Shown: positions 1 to 8,400 of the stretch, one piece after another | Numbering within the stretch: position 1 is the first letter of the stretch | Layout of the letters: each line of letters begins with the position of its first letter | Assembly: GCA_015259125.1 (NCBI GenBank) | Contig: JABZGR010000006.1 | Coordinates: 1-64,000 of the forward strand | Length of the DNA: 64,000 nt | Direction of reading: 5' to 3' | Origin: Alloprevotella tannerae | Lineage (GTDB): Bacteria; Bacteroidota; Bacteroidia; Bacteroidales; Bacteroidaceae | Program-made: the position numbers and the translations under genes | The notes under the pieces: generated by a model | Told to the model about the DNA's origin: nothing | The model's input: the letters and a program-made list of their open reading frames with translations, nothing else | The model's database searches: none

Positions 1-583
1 TGTGTGTTAGCAAATTATTTGAGCTAACCAAATTTGACACACAAAAATTTACGGGAAAAGAGATGTTTTCTCGTACCCCATCAAACCCATTCTCTAAAGA
101 TGGAAACGACGGTTTACTGCATTGTATGATTATCGTCTGGTACATAAACCTTTTACAACTCTCTGCAAAGTTAGCATTTTTTTTATTGCCATAACCTTTT
201 CCTTCTTTTTTTTTTGCTCTTTATGAGGATATAATGCGAATTATCAGGAATGAATGAGATAAAACACCTCCTTTGCTGCTCTATACGACTCATTGCATAT
301 TGAGATTTTTACTTTTCTCTTCATCTATCTTCCGATTCGGTTGATATATGATTTTCAGAAGCCCATCAACAGGCATGTACCTCATCCTGCCTTTGGTACA
401 TAGATAACGTGAGTTCAACGAATCCAGAACAAAGTAAGCCGTGTATCGACAGTCCTTTGTACATTGATACACGGCTTCTTTGGAAACGGACAATAGGAAG
501 CTATGCCCCCTAATAAGTTGACGGTGGAATTGTCGAAGCATTTATGTCTGGAGTGCTCCTCTTGTACAATATCCGCACCTATT
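1..583. other. intergenic region at window start
   Basis: I see no convincing gene here. At the very edge two nested inverted repeats are present: TGTGTG (1-6) with CACACA (38-43), and GTTAGC (6-11) with GCTAAC (23-28). A minus-strand -7 box (CAAAGTTA, 166-173, reading TAACTTTG) could drive a gene left of the window, but no matching -33 box is visible. An 83-codon open frame on the minus strand (290-541) resembles no family I know and is not called. Confidence 0.4.
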
Positions 584-671
584 GCGTAAAAAGTACGGAC
601 CTTTTACCCAAAAGGAGCGGATCTTTTAGCAAAAAGGAGCAAAGGTTTTACCCAAAAGATACGTACCTTTT
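584..671. repeat. array A: four 22-bp degenerate tandem units
   Basis: Four consecutive units of exactly 22 nt start at 584, 606, 628 and 650. Three of them carry AAAAG near the start and all end in a TTTT run, mostly as CTTTT, so the units are partly self-complementary. The array lies about 30 bp beyond the HU terminator (701-730), outside that transcript. The theme differs from the other arrays in this window, but the period matches those at 18824, 42039 and 56887. Confidence 0.8.
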
Positions 672-700
672 CGCGTTGAGATGGTATGGAGATACAAAAA

Positions 701-730
701 GTAGGAGGAAAACTAACGTTTTCCTCCTAC
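701..730 (-). terminator. rho-independent terminator of the HU gene
   Basis: A perfect 13-bp inverted repeat (701-713 with 718-730) has a 4-nt loop. On the minus strand it is followed directly by TTTTT, 22 nt past the HU stop codon. Confidence 0.9.
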
Positions 731-752
731 TCAAATTCACGTTTGTACGTAT

Positions 753-1190
753 TTACGTTCCGCTACCGGGAAGGCCGCCGCCCGAGGGCTTGGGTAGCTT
801 CTGAAGTTTGGTTACCCGATAATATTGCACATGCTTCAAGCGGCGGAAATCTGCTGTCGGCGTAAAGCGAATGTAGGCCTTAGAAATACAATCCATCGGC
901 TTGAAGTCTTTCTCTTTAGCTACCACTTTCGATGTAAAAGTCGGACGAAACGTTCCGAGCGGGCCGGCATCCACAATGAATCCCTGCGAACAGAGTTGAT
1001 TCAAAACCGTACGAAACTTGTAGAACACTGCGGCCACATCAGCATCACCGACCGTAGTGTCTTCAGCCATTTGCGCACAAAGTTTATCGAATGAAATTCG
1101 CTGTTTTTGGCAAACAGGGCTGGCCACATAGACTTCTTTGCCCTTCAGAGAGCCAATAGTCATTTTACGCTTGTTTAAAGAATAGTCCAT
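753..1190 (-). CDS. HU family DNA-binding protein (HU-HIG type)
   Basis: This 145-aa protein resembles the Bacteroidetes HU variants in which an HU/IHF fold (about residues 10-115) is followed by a short glycine-rich tail; here the tail is KLPKPSGGG then PGSGT at the C terminus. Such proteins bind DNA without strong sequence specificity and are thought to act in nucleoid architecture, often near surface-polysaccharide or cell-wall genes. No signal peptide or membrane segment is seen. It appears monocistronic: a minus-strand promoter lies about 90 nt upstream and a strong terminator directly follows. The start at 1190 fits the family, whose N terminus is a short strand containing lysine and arginine. 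The family call is from recognition of overall sequence, and the cellular role is inferred. Confidence 0.85.
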   Translation of the reverse strand: MDYSLNKRKMTIGSLKGKEVYVASPVCQKQRISFDKLCAQMAEDTTVGDADVAAVFYKFRTVLNQLCSQGFIVDAGPLGTFRPTFTSKVVAKEKDFKPMDCISKAYIRFTPTADFRRLKHVQYYRVTKLQKLPKPSGGGLPGSGT

Positions 1191-1615
1191 AATACATGGT
1201 TTTAGAAGGTTTGTAAATCACAAGGGAACGACATCCGCGCGTGCACTTCACGAAACATCCTTCCCAATGCTCACTGCAAAGATAAGCAAAAGATTTTAGA
1301 CGAGCAAACAATGAGCATTTTCCATTCCGACCGTCCTCTAATGACGGCGATTTTCCATTATTGATTACAATAATAGAGAACGAGTACAAGTTTACCGCTT
1401 ACTTGAGAAGGTATAAAGCCAAGATTTACCATCATAATAAATCAAGAAAATTGATGCAAATAAAGAGATACCGGGCTCACCTTTATTTTTTGAGTCCTTA
1501 AGGATTTCAATAAAACTAAAATCAAATTATGGATATTGTAAACTATTATTCCTATCTTTGCTTAAAAGAAAACCCTTAGCTACTCAAAAAAAGAAAGCAA
1601 TATAAATCAATACGT
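1191..1615. other. divergent intergenic region
   Basis: This region holds the HU promoter (1277-1308, minus) and a -7 box TATCTTTG at 1553-1560 (plus), 55 nt before the barrel gene, whose -33 box is weak. I see nothing else in it. Confidence 0.5.
1277..1308 (-). promoter_or_regulatory. promoter of the HU gene
   Basis: The minus strand reads TTTG (1308-1305), 20 bp, then TATCTTTG (1284-1277). This fits the Bacteroidetes sigma-ABfr consensus, and the implied leader is about 80 nt. Confidence 0.7.
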
Positions 1616-4030
1616 ATGAACAGACGAAGTAAATACCTGGTTCGCAGTATTTTGACGGTGCTATTACTACTTTTGAGCAACAGATTATTAGCACAAGTGA
1701 CCGGACGGGTTATAACAGAAAACGGACAGCCAATAGAAGCAGTCTATGTCATGCTTCGTTCTATTGCAGACTCAACGCTTACACAAGTCGCGGTCTCAGA
1801 TTCAACCGGATACTATGCGCTATCGAAGCCTGAGTATCCTTTTTCAATTTCCTATTCTTGCATCGGGTTCAACCCCCTTATTCTAAATTATGACCCCACG
1901 TTGCAAAGCTACCACGAGGTCACGCTGAAAGATAATGCTGAAACACTAAGCGAGGCAACTGTCATAGCACGTACGATGAGAGCAATCCCTACTCTTGGTG
2001 GCATTGTCTGCACAATCAACAACAAGACAATATTAAAAGATCGCTCTGTGGCTGACCTACTTTCCTATGCTTCACTGGTTGCTGTATCCGGATTAGAAAG
2101 CTTCCGCGTAGCTGACAAGAAACAAGTTGTGTTTTATATCAATGGGCGCCGCTCTCACATGACGCCCATAGCTTTATTTAATTATCTGCGCTCACTATCG
2201 GCCGAGCAGGTTTCCTCATTAAAGATTCTTCATCAGCCTCCTTTAGAATATGGGGTTGATGATGATTGTGCCGTTATTGACATCATAGTAAGAGATAATA
2301 ATGTCGGTTTTCAGGGCACATTGCGTGGAGAGGTTATCAAGACGCACAACTGGAAAGAAACGAGCAATACGACCTTACTCTTTCAGACGCCAAAATTTCA
2401 CACACAACTATATTTTAGTGTACGAAACCTAAAGGATTACGAGCGTGTAGAAGGTACTACCCATTACTTTACCTCCCCTTTACAAATTGAAAAGTTCAAA
2501 CAATGTGATACACGACGCAAGCAATACGACTTTAATCTGACCAGTGAATACCAACTATCGCCTGACCATCTGTTGGGTGCATCAGTAGATATGTATGATT
2601 ATGAGGGAAAGCCCAAAACCTCGATGCAGACTTACTACCGCACAAATAGCATCGACTCAGTATTCAAAGGCAATATCGATCGTGACTATTCTGATCGTTA
2701 TCTAGCCACGGCTTTGTTCTACCGGGGTAAGTTGACTAATGGCATATCTCTTTCAGCTGAATTTACCGGATTGTGGAGTAATTACCACCAAAATTTAATG
2801 AATAATTACAGTCGAAGCGACATACCGACTACTCCGACCTATTTAAATTATATGGCGCACCTACCAATGAAAACGCAAAACTATGAAACAAAGTTCCGAA
2901 CCGGCATTCCGATTAAAGAGCATTCAAATTTGACCCTCGGCGCTCAGGCAAACTATCGACAGGCAGATTATAAGGAAGAATACCATATCACGTATGTACC
3001 CACTAACTATTATTTTGCTAATCAACAACTCAAATATAATGAAAAGGATATTTTGCTCTACGCCCTACTAAGTTATAGTTTTCCCTGCTCCATCACCTGT
3101 ACAGGCGGATTTTACGGACAATATAATAAAACCTCAGGTGCCTTTAATTCCGCACCTTACACCGGCTATAACGACCATTGGTACCTATTGCCTTACCTGG
3201 ACTTAAACTGGCAAAGCCGTAAAGGACTATTTGTCGCATACAACTTTTCTACGTCCAATTATTATCACTCATTTACGGCTTATTCTCCTTTTAAGCAATG
3301 GAGCTCCATTACAACTTACTCTCAGGGAAATCCTACACTTTCTCCTATTAAATCGCAACATCATGCCTTAACAATCAGATATAAGAATCTGTATGCAAAA
3401 TTATTTTATTCTCAAAGTCGTGACGCCACTTTAGTAATTCCCACTATTGAACCCCACAATATAATAGCACGAAGAACTTATAACTATGGCAAAAGCTTTT
3501 ATAGCGGACTTTCGTTGGGCTATGGTATGAATCTAGCGTCTTGGTGGTATCTGAATGGCAATGCAAATTTCAACAATGCACGACTTAAAGCCACGTTACC
3601 CATTGTTAAGCAATATACCTCCTTATATGACAACGCTTGGATCATTTCGGGTAACTTAAGTAATGCGTTTACAATTTCAGAACGTTACGATTGGACGGCA
3701 GATTTTAATATCAGCTATTCGGCACCTTATCGCTGGGCTTATGCCACACAACCCGGTATGTTGCAATGTAATCTGAATATGCGTAAGGCTGTCGGAAAGT
3801 GTTTTATAATCACTTTATGGTGTTATAAATCTTGGATACACTCAATTGATCATGGGCTTCATGCTTGGGGAGTATCGGAAACTCGTACTCCTCATTTCTG
3901 TATTTCAGATAAATCTTGGGGAGAAGATACGGGAATAGCTCTCTCACTGACATTTTACTTTGGAAAATCTTCGCTTAATCAGCACGTAAACCGCCACAGT
4001 ATAGATACTTCACGGATTATCTCCGAATAA
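1616..4030 (+). CDS. TonB-receptor-like outer membrane beta-barrel protein
   Basis: This 804-aa protein has a signal peptide (residues 1-27, ending LLAQ). A carboxypeptidase-regulatory-like beta-sandwich follows (about 28-95, starting VTGRVITENGQPIEAV), then a plug-like segment (about 105-215) and a long aromatic-rich barrel to the C terminus. This matches the Bacteroidetes family 'outer membrane beta-barrel protein' (PF14905-like), relatives of TonB-dependent receptors that are shorter than SusC. It probably sits in the outer membrane, and its substrate cannot be told. No SusD-like partner is adjacent, and the gene appears monocistronic, so it is unlikely to be a classical polysaccharide-utilisation receptor. 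Energisation could come from the ExbB/ExbD/TonB set encoded at 31-34 kb, but that is inference. Confidence 0.75.
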   Translation: MNRRSKYLVRSILTVLLLLLSNRLLAQVTGRVITENGQPIEAVYVMLRSIADSTLTQVAVSDSTGYYALSKPEYPFSISYSCIGFNPLILNYDPTLQSYHEVTLKDNAETLSEATVIARTMRAIPTLGGIVCTINNKTILKDRSVADLLSYASLVAVSGLESFRVADKKQVVFYINGRRSHMTPIALFNYLRSLSAEQVSSLKILHQPPLEYGVDDDCAVIDIIVRDNNVGFQGTLRGEVIKTHNWKETSNTTLLFQTPKFHTQLYFSVRNLKDYERVEGTTHYFTSPLQIEKFKQCDTRRKQYDFNLTSEYQLSPDHLLGASVDMYDYEGKPKTSMQTYYRTNSIDSVFKGNIDRDYSDRYLATALFYRGKLTNGISLSAEFTGLWSNYHQNLMNNYSRSDIPTTPTYLNYMAHLPMKTQNYETKFRTGIPIKEHSNLTLGAQANYRQADYKEEYHITYVPTNYYFANQQLKYNEKDILLYALLSYSFPCSITCTGGFYGQYNKTSGAFNSAPYTGYNDHWYLLPYLDLNWQSRKGLFVAYNFSTSNYYHSFTAYSPFKQWSSITTYSQGNPTLSPIKSQHHALTIRYKNLYAKLFYSQSRDATLVIPTIEPHNIIARRTYNYGKSFYSGLSLGYGMNLASWWYLNGNANFNNARLKATLPIVKQYTSLYDNAWIISGNLSNAFTISERYDWTADFNISYSAPYRWAYATQPGMLQCNLNMRKAVGKCFIITLWCYKSWIHSIDHGLHAWGVSETRTPHFCISDKSWGEDTGIALSLTFYFGKSSLNQHVNRHSIDTSRIISE

Positions 4031-4261
4031 TTTATGATTCACTTTAGAACAACAGGTTAATGAAAAGAAAAAGAATCGAAGAGTCCGTAATTCAAGTTTA
4101 TTGTTTTGCAAGTACAAACAGACCTCTTCACCGTTAAAAGCCACATCAATAAAAAGGCCTCGCAAATCTCTTTGATGGAATAATCAGGACTAAATTATCA
4201 ATAAACCATACCAGCAGAAAGCATCTAATGAAAACGTACAATCCGATTTTACGCGGAAATA

Positions 4262-4292
4262 TTTGGGTTTGTATCTTTTTTGCGTAATTTCG
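4262..4292 (+). promoter_or_regulatory. promoter of the glycosyltransferase operon, leaderless
   Basis: TTTG (4262-4265), 19 bp, then TAATTTCG (4285-4292). The start codon ATG is at 4298, only five nucleotides (CAGCT) after the -7 box, so the transcript would begin at or within a base or two of the ATG. Confidence 0.7.
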
Positions 4293-4297
4293 CAGCT

Positions 4298-5290
4298 ATG
4301 AAGTATTCCTTTGTTGTCCCTGTATTTAATCGCCCTGATGAGGTACGCGAGTTGCTAGCAAGTCTTTGCGAGCAGAAATATAAAGATTTCGAAGTAATCA
4401 TAGTTGAAGATGGCTCCCAACTAAGATGCGAAACGGAGGTCGAAGCTTTTCGGGCGCAACTGGACGTACATTATTATTATAAGGACAACTCAGGCCCGGG
4501 GCAGACGCGCAACTATGGCGTTGAGCGCGCCCAAGGAACATATATTATCGTCTTAGATTCAGACGTCGTCATCCCGCCCGATTATTTGAATGCCGTAGAA
4601 GCGGAACTTGAGGTCTCACCCTGCGATGCTTTCGGTGGTCCGGACCGCGCGCATAGCTCATTCACCCCTATTCAGAAAGCGATTAACTACGCGATGACTT
4701 CATTCTTCACCACCGGCGGCATACGCGGCGGCCGGAAGCAGAAGCTTGACAAGTTTTATCCCAGATCGTTTAATATGGGTGTTCGTCGTAGCGTCTATAA
4801 CGACTTGCAAGGTTTCAGCAAAATGCGCTTTGGCGAAGACATCGATTTCTCCACCCGCATCTTTGAAGGCGGCTATGCCTGCCGGCTTTTCCCTGAGGCT
4901 TGGGTATGGCACAAACGTCGCACAGACCTAAAGAAGTTTTTCAAGCAAGTACACAATTTCGGCATCGCGCGCATTAACCTTACGCAGCGACACCCCGGCA
5001 CATTAAAAATAGTACACCTTCTTCCCGCAGTATTTACCATCGGCTGCCTCCTATTGCTGTTTAGCGGCTTCTTCTTTCCGTGGGCTTGGGCTCTTTTGGC
5101 ATTATACGCGCTCATGGTCTTTGTAGATGCCGGCATCCGCAACCGTAGTTTGCTCGTCGGACTCTTGGCTGTGCCCGCCGCATTTGTACAACTCATCGGT
5201 TATGGTACGGGTTTCTTGCGTGCTTGGTGGCGGCAATACGTTTTGGGCAAGAGTGAATTTGAGGCTTTCAAGAAAAATTTCTATAAGTAA
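4298..5290 (+). CDS. family 2 glycosyltransferase with C-terminal membrane segments
   Basis: This 330-aa protein starts with the GT-A nucleotide-binding pattern FVVPVFNRPDE, has the acidic VEDGS stretch near residue 38 and a DSD metal-binding motif at residues 87-89. The catalytic domain spans about 1-230. Two or three hydrophobic segments follow (about 240-315), so it is likely anchored to the inner membrane and transfers sugar from a nucleotide-sugar donor to a lipid or glycan acceptor that cannot be named from sequence. I chose ATG 4298 over an upstream TTG because the family begins at the first beta strand and the promoter overlaps the longer version. The radC gene follows after 11 nt, suggesting co-transcription. 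Confidence 0.85.
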   Translation: MKYSFVVPVFNRPDEVRELLASLCEQKYKDFEVIIVEDGSQLRCETEVEAFRAQLDVHYYYKDNSGPGQTRNYGVERAQGTYIIVLDSDVVIPPDYLNAVEAELEVSPCDAFGGPDRAHSSFTPIQKAINYAMTSFFTTGGIRGGRKQKLDKFYPRSFNMGVRRSVYNDLQGFSKMRFGEDIDFSTRIFEGGYACRLFPEAWVWHKRRTDLKKFFKQVHNFGIARINLTQRHPGTLKIVHLLPAVFTIGCLLLLFSGFFFPWAWALLALYALMVFVDAGIRNRSLLVGLLAVPAAFVQLIGYGTGFLRAWWRQYVLGKSEFEAFKKNFYK

Positions 5291-5301
5291 TCGCCTTGCC
5301 T

Positions 5302-5988
5302 ATGCCGCTTAAGATCAATCAGTGGTCTAAAGAAGATCGTCCGCGCGAGAAGTTTGAAGAATTAGGCCCCAGGCAATTGAGTTCGGCCGAGCTATTGGCC
5401 ATTTTGATCGGCTCAGGTTGTCCCGGCAAAGATGCAGTCGTGTTGATGAAGGAGATCCTCAATGATCACGACAACAGTCTGCGGCGTTTAGGTCGCGTAG
5501 ATATTCAAAGCCTCTGCCGATATGCCGGTATCGGCCCGGCGAAAGCGATCACAATATTAGCAGCCTGCGAATTAGGCCGGCGTAGAGCCGAAGAGCCGGC
5601 GGAGCAGCGCCCACTTATGGACGGCCCGCAAAAGATTTACAGCTTCTTTCGGCAAAGATTGGAGGATACGCCTCACGAAGAATTTCACGCTATGTTTCTC
5701 AATCGCCGTCTCCAGTTGGTTTCCGACGCACTCATCGGTCGCGGCGGACTGACCGAAACTACAGTTGACGTGCGTCTGCTCTTTGGAAAGGCTTTGGAGG
5801 CTAAAGCTACCGCGCTCGCCATCTGTCACAATCACCCCTCGGGTAATCCACAACCGAGCCACGCCGATGATCGCTTGACGCAGAAGGTGGCGCAGGCCGC
5901 CCGACTATTGGATATCAGGCTTGTAGATCACATTATTGTGGCTGACAAGTGCTATTATAGTTATCAAGAAGAAGGAAAACTCGATTAA
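5302..5988 (+). CDS. radC: RadC family JAB/MPN domain protein
   Basis: This 228-aa protein has a helix-hairpin-helix region (about residues 20-95) followed by a JAMM/MPN metalloprotease-like domain. Its zinc motif HNHPSGNPQPSHAD at 176-189 is intact. RadC was named for DNA repair, but its biochemical role is unsettled, so function is annotated by family only. The start is ATG 5302, giving the conserved MPLKINQWSKEDRPREK. It is 11 nt after the glycosyltransferase stop and 13 nt before the next gene, apparently in one operon. The length is normal for the family. Confidence 0.92.
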   Translation: MPLKINQWSKEDRPREKFEELGPRQLSSAELLAILIGSGCPGKDAVVLMKEILNDHDNSLRRLGRVDIQSLCRYAGIGPAKAITILAACELGRRRAEEPAEQRPLMDGPQKIYSFFRQRLEDTPHEEFHAMFLNRRLQLVSDALIGRGGLTETTVDVRLLFGKALEAKATALAICHNHPSGNPQPSHADDRLTQKVAQAARLLDIRLVDHIIVADKCYYSYQEEGKLD

Positions 5989-6001
5989 TTGTTTGATCAA
6001 C

Positions 6002-6322
6002 ATGACACAAGAAGAAAAACTGCAAATAGAACAACGCATTATCGACGTATTGAAAACCGTCTATGATCCGGAAATCCCTGTAAACGTCTACGACTTAGGG
6101 CTTATTTACCGCATTGACCTTGATGATGAAGGTCATTTAGATATGGATATGACGCTAACTGCGCCCAACTGCCCTGCAGCAGATTTTATTATGGAAGACG
6201 TACGTCAAAGAGTAGAATCCGTAGAGGGGGTAAAGAGTTTGAAACTGAGCGTTGTTTTCGAGCCAACTTGGGACAAAGAGATGATGAGCGATGAAGCTAA
6301 GCTCGATTTAGGCTTGCTTTAA
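6002..6322 (+). CDS. DUF59/MIP18 iron-sulfur assembly factor (SufT/PaaD-like)
   Basis: This small 106-aa protein has the DUF59 hallmark TVYDPEIPVNVYDLGLIY (about residues 18-35) and the TAPNCPAADF cysteine motif. Relatives (SufT, the MIP18 family) help mature iron-sulfur proteins. ATG 6002 is preferred because the reading frame upstream overlaps radC. It is co-directional with radC (13 nt gap), and the Fe-S-rich complex I operon lies 2 kb downstream, though a link is only suggestive. Confidence 0.88.
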   Translation: MTQEEKLQIEQRIIDVLKTVYDPEIPVNVYDLGLIYRIDLDDEGHLDMDMTLTAPNCPAADFIMEDVRQRVESVEGVKSLKLSVVFEPTWDKEMMSDEAKLDLGLL

Positions 6323-6430
6323 TCCTATCCATCACGGCGCAACGAGGCCTCAAATTTGATCGTTTGAAGTAAACCTTTGGCGTGCAGCAATCAAAGACGC
6401 GCACAGTAAGAGATAAATACACGAAATCCT

Positions 6431-7201
6431 ATGAAACCAGTTTATTTCTTGTCAGATGCCCACTTAGGCAGCCTGGCGATAGCCCACAGACGGACGCATG
6501 AACGCCGCTTGGTCAACTTCTTGGATAGTATAAAAGAGAAGACAGAAGCGGTATATCTTTTGGGAGACATATTTGATTTCTGGTATGAATATCGTATGGT
6601 CGTCCCAAAAGGATACACACGCCTCCTAGGTAAGATTAGCGAACTGACGGACAAAGGCGTAGAAGTGCACTTCTTTACGGGCAATCACGATTTATGGGTA
6701 AACGACTATTTTGAGCAAGAATGTGGTATGATTGTTCACCGAGAAATCAGCTTTACCACTGAAATCTACGGCAAACTTTTCTATTTAGCACATGGTGATG
6801 GCCTTGGTGCGACGGACAAAAAATACAAAATGCTGCGACGCATCTTTCACAATGCTACTTGCAAGCGACTTTTCTCTGCGCTTCATCCACGGTGGGGCGT
6901 GCAATTTGGCCTCAATTGGGCCAAACACAGTCGTTTAAAGCACGAGCAAGCAGGCGGCGACCCGCCGTATATGGGCGAAGAGCGTGAGGACTTGATTCGC
7001 TTTTCGAAAGGCTACCTTTCCACACATGCCGACATCAATTATTTCATTTTCGGCCATCGCCATATCGAATTGGACTTATCGTTATCGCCCACAGCTCGCA
7101 CGTTGATCATCGGAGACTGGATCAGTAGGTTTAGCTATGCCGTCTTTGACGGAGAGACATTGAAATTAGAACGCTTTATAGAAGGTGAAACGCAGCCTTA
7201 A
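6431..7201 (+). CDS. lpxH: UDP-2,3-diacylglucosamine hydrolase
   Basis: This 256-aa metallophosphoesterase carries the LpxH signature motifs: SDAHLG (8-13), GDIFDFW (45-51), GNHD (84-87), HGDG (121-124) and GHRH (208-211). LpxH cleaves UDP-2,3-diacylglucosamine to lipid X and UMP in lipid A synthesis, at the cytoplasmic face of the inner membrane. Its length and motif spacing fit the LpxH/LpxH2 group; LpxH versus LpxH2 is not resolved here. The gap after the DUF59 gene is 108 nt, and a terminator shared with the convergent regulator gene follows. Confidence 0.9.
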   Translation: MKPVYFLSDAHLGSLAIAHRRTHERRLVNFLDSIKEKTEAVYLLGDIFDFWYEYRMVVPKGYTRLLGKISELTDKGVEVHFFTGNHDLWVNDYFEQECGMIVHREISFTTEIYGKLFYLAHGDGLGATDKKYKMLRRIFHNATCKRLFSALHPRWGVQFGLNWAKHSRLKHEQAGGDPPYMGEEREDLIRFSKGYLSTHADINYFIFGHRHIELDLSLSPTARTLIIGDWISRFSYAVFDGETLKLERFIEGETQP

Positions 7202-7222
7202 AACGTTTCTTTACGCCAACAG

Positions 7223-7252
7223 AGCGGCTATATCCAATAAAACATAGCCGCT
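7223..7252. terminator. bidirectional terminator between lpxH and the regulator
   Basis: A 9-bp inverted repeat, AGCGGCTAT (7223-7231) with ATAGCCGCT (7244-7252), lies between two convergent genes. The flanking T-runs are short, so it may be modest in strength. Confidence 0.65.
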
Positions 7253-7292
7253 TTCCATATCTGTATACGTAAAGAACCAACCAAAGCAAGGG

Positions 7293-7877
7293 TCAAATTT
7301 CTTCCACAGCAGCTATACCATGCGTAACGGCATAAATAGTGAGCGCGGAAACGGATCGAAAACCAAGCTTTGCCGTCAAATTCTTACGATGAGAAATGAC
7401 TGTTGTCAGACTTACGCCTAAACGATCAGCAATTTCCTTATTAAGCAAACCGGAGACCACAAGGCGAAGCACCTCCGTTTCACGAGGCGTAAGCGGTGAG
7501 ATCCGCGGCATTTCGCCTTGCGCTTCCAGTACAGGTTGCGGTCTATGCTGATGGCCTGCTTGCGCCATTTGGAGAATATTGCGCAAAAGTACATCCTCCG
7601 GCTGCCGCACATTAAACGTACGAAAACCCTGTAAAGGCAGCGTCTCTTCGCCGTGCATCAAAACAATTGTCTGTTGCTTCCGCTGCAAGAAAAATTGCGC
7701 GTGGCTTAATAAAGTTTCTGACGAAATAAAGAAATGAAAGAAGCCGACTGATTGATCCAAAGCCGAAAAGGAGGACAAAAGCAGGACATCGGCTTTAGGC
7801 ATCATCTTTCGTACAATGCTTTCCAATCCTATCGCCTCCAAAGTATTTCCGGTAATTATCGCTATTTGCGGTTTCAT
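7293..7877 (-). CDS. LuxR/FixJ-type transcriptional regulator with degenerate N-terminal domain
   Basis: This 194-aa protein has a clear C-terminal LuxR-type helix-turn-helix (about 126-190; LTPRETEVLRLVVSGLLNK, then the recognition helix through SHRKNLTAKLGF). The N-terminal 105 residues resemble a response-regulator receiver in length and start (IAIITGN, where receivers have an acidic pair). I see no aspartate at the expected phosphoacceptor place and no conserved lysine, so it is probably not controlled by phosphotransfer. It may regulate lpxH's neighbourhood or the divergent nuo operon, but no target is shown by sequence. A -7 box lies five bases before its ATG, so its mRNA is probably leaderless. 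Confidence 0.8.
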   Translation of the reverse strand: MKPQIAIITGNTLEAIGLESIVRKMMPKADVLLLSSFSALDQSVGFFHFFISSETLLSHAQFFLQRKQQTIVLMHGEETLPLQGFRTFNVRQPEDVLLRNILQMAQAGHQHRPQPVLEAQGEMPRISPLTPRETEVLRLVVSGLLNKEIADRLGVSLTTVISHRKNLTAKLGFRSVSALTIYAVTHGIAAVEEI

Positions 7878-7882
7878 AGCTG

Positions 7883-7890
7883 CAAAATTA
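7883..7890 (-). promoter_or_regulatory. -7 box of the LuxR-type regulator
   Basis: The minus strand reads TAATTTTG, then CAGCT, then ATG (7877). This is the same 16-nt arrangement as at 4285-4300 except for one base. No clear -33 TTTG is present at the usual distance. Confidence 0.55.
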
Positions 7891-8400
7891 GATATTTGAC
7901 TTCAATTTGACGAATAATCACATACAAACTTCGCTTTTAAGGAAAGGGAAAGAGACGCTGATCATTCTACGTTCCTATTGTGCTAAGAGTCCCTTGGTCC
8001 TTGCATTTTGGCATAAAATCAGCTTATAAGTCCCATCCCTCCTGTTTCGTGAATTTATACAACAAAAAATACCGGATTTTACCAACACAAAGCCAAGCGT
8101 AAGACTTTGCGTACAAAAAACGGCCCCTAAATGCCATTGAGTCGACCACCAGCAACTAACTTTCTGCTCATTTTTCAAGGTATATGGAGAGTTTTTTCTA
8201 ATTTTGCACTCTAGAGAGTCAGGCATTTTCGGCTTATTGCTCGTTTACCGTCTGCATTAAAAACCTTTTGTCGCAAAGACGCAAAAAGAATGAAAGAGAT
8301 GCTTGTTTGAGCCACTCAATAATTAATATCCTTTCATTTCCAACTATAGCCTACGCGACACTAACATTGATTTTATATATTACTAATTAGATACGAAGCT
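7891..8400. other. intergenic region upstream of the nuo operon
   Basis: About 510 bp with no credible gene. A plus-strand -7 box TAATTTTG occurs at 8199-8206 and may start the nuo transcript with a leader of roughly 190 nt; its -33 region is poor. Scattered AT-rich inverted repeats (8060-8125) do not form a clear known riboswitch or a regular array. Confidence 0.45.
8199..8206 (+). promoter_or_regulatory. possible -7 box of the nuo operon
   Basis: TAATTTTG matches TAnnTTTG, but the region 19-20 bp upstream lacks TTTG. It is the only good -7 match between the divergent regulator and nuoA. Confidence 0.4.

Noticed and set aside
1..43. nested inverted repeats at the window edge as an attachment site or element end
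   Set aside because: The partner end and flanks are outside the window; no duplication or integrase nearby supports it.
290..541. 83-codon open frame on the minus strand
   Set aside because: No recognisable family, no promoter with proper spacing, and it lies in a region of repeats; a chance frame is as likely.
8060..8125. apparent AT-rich inverted repeats resembling an array
   Set aside because: Spacing of similar pieces is 51 bp and irregular; no four-unit periodicity.
7975..8226. 83-codon minus-strand frame upstream of nuoA
   Set aside because: It overlaps the likely nuo promoter and has no protein-like pattern.
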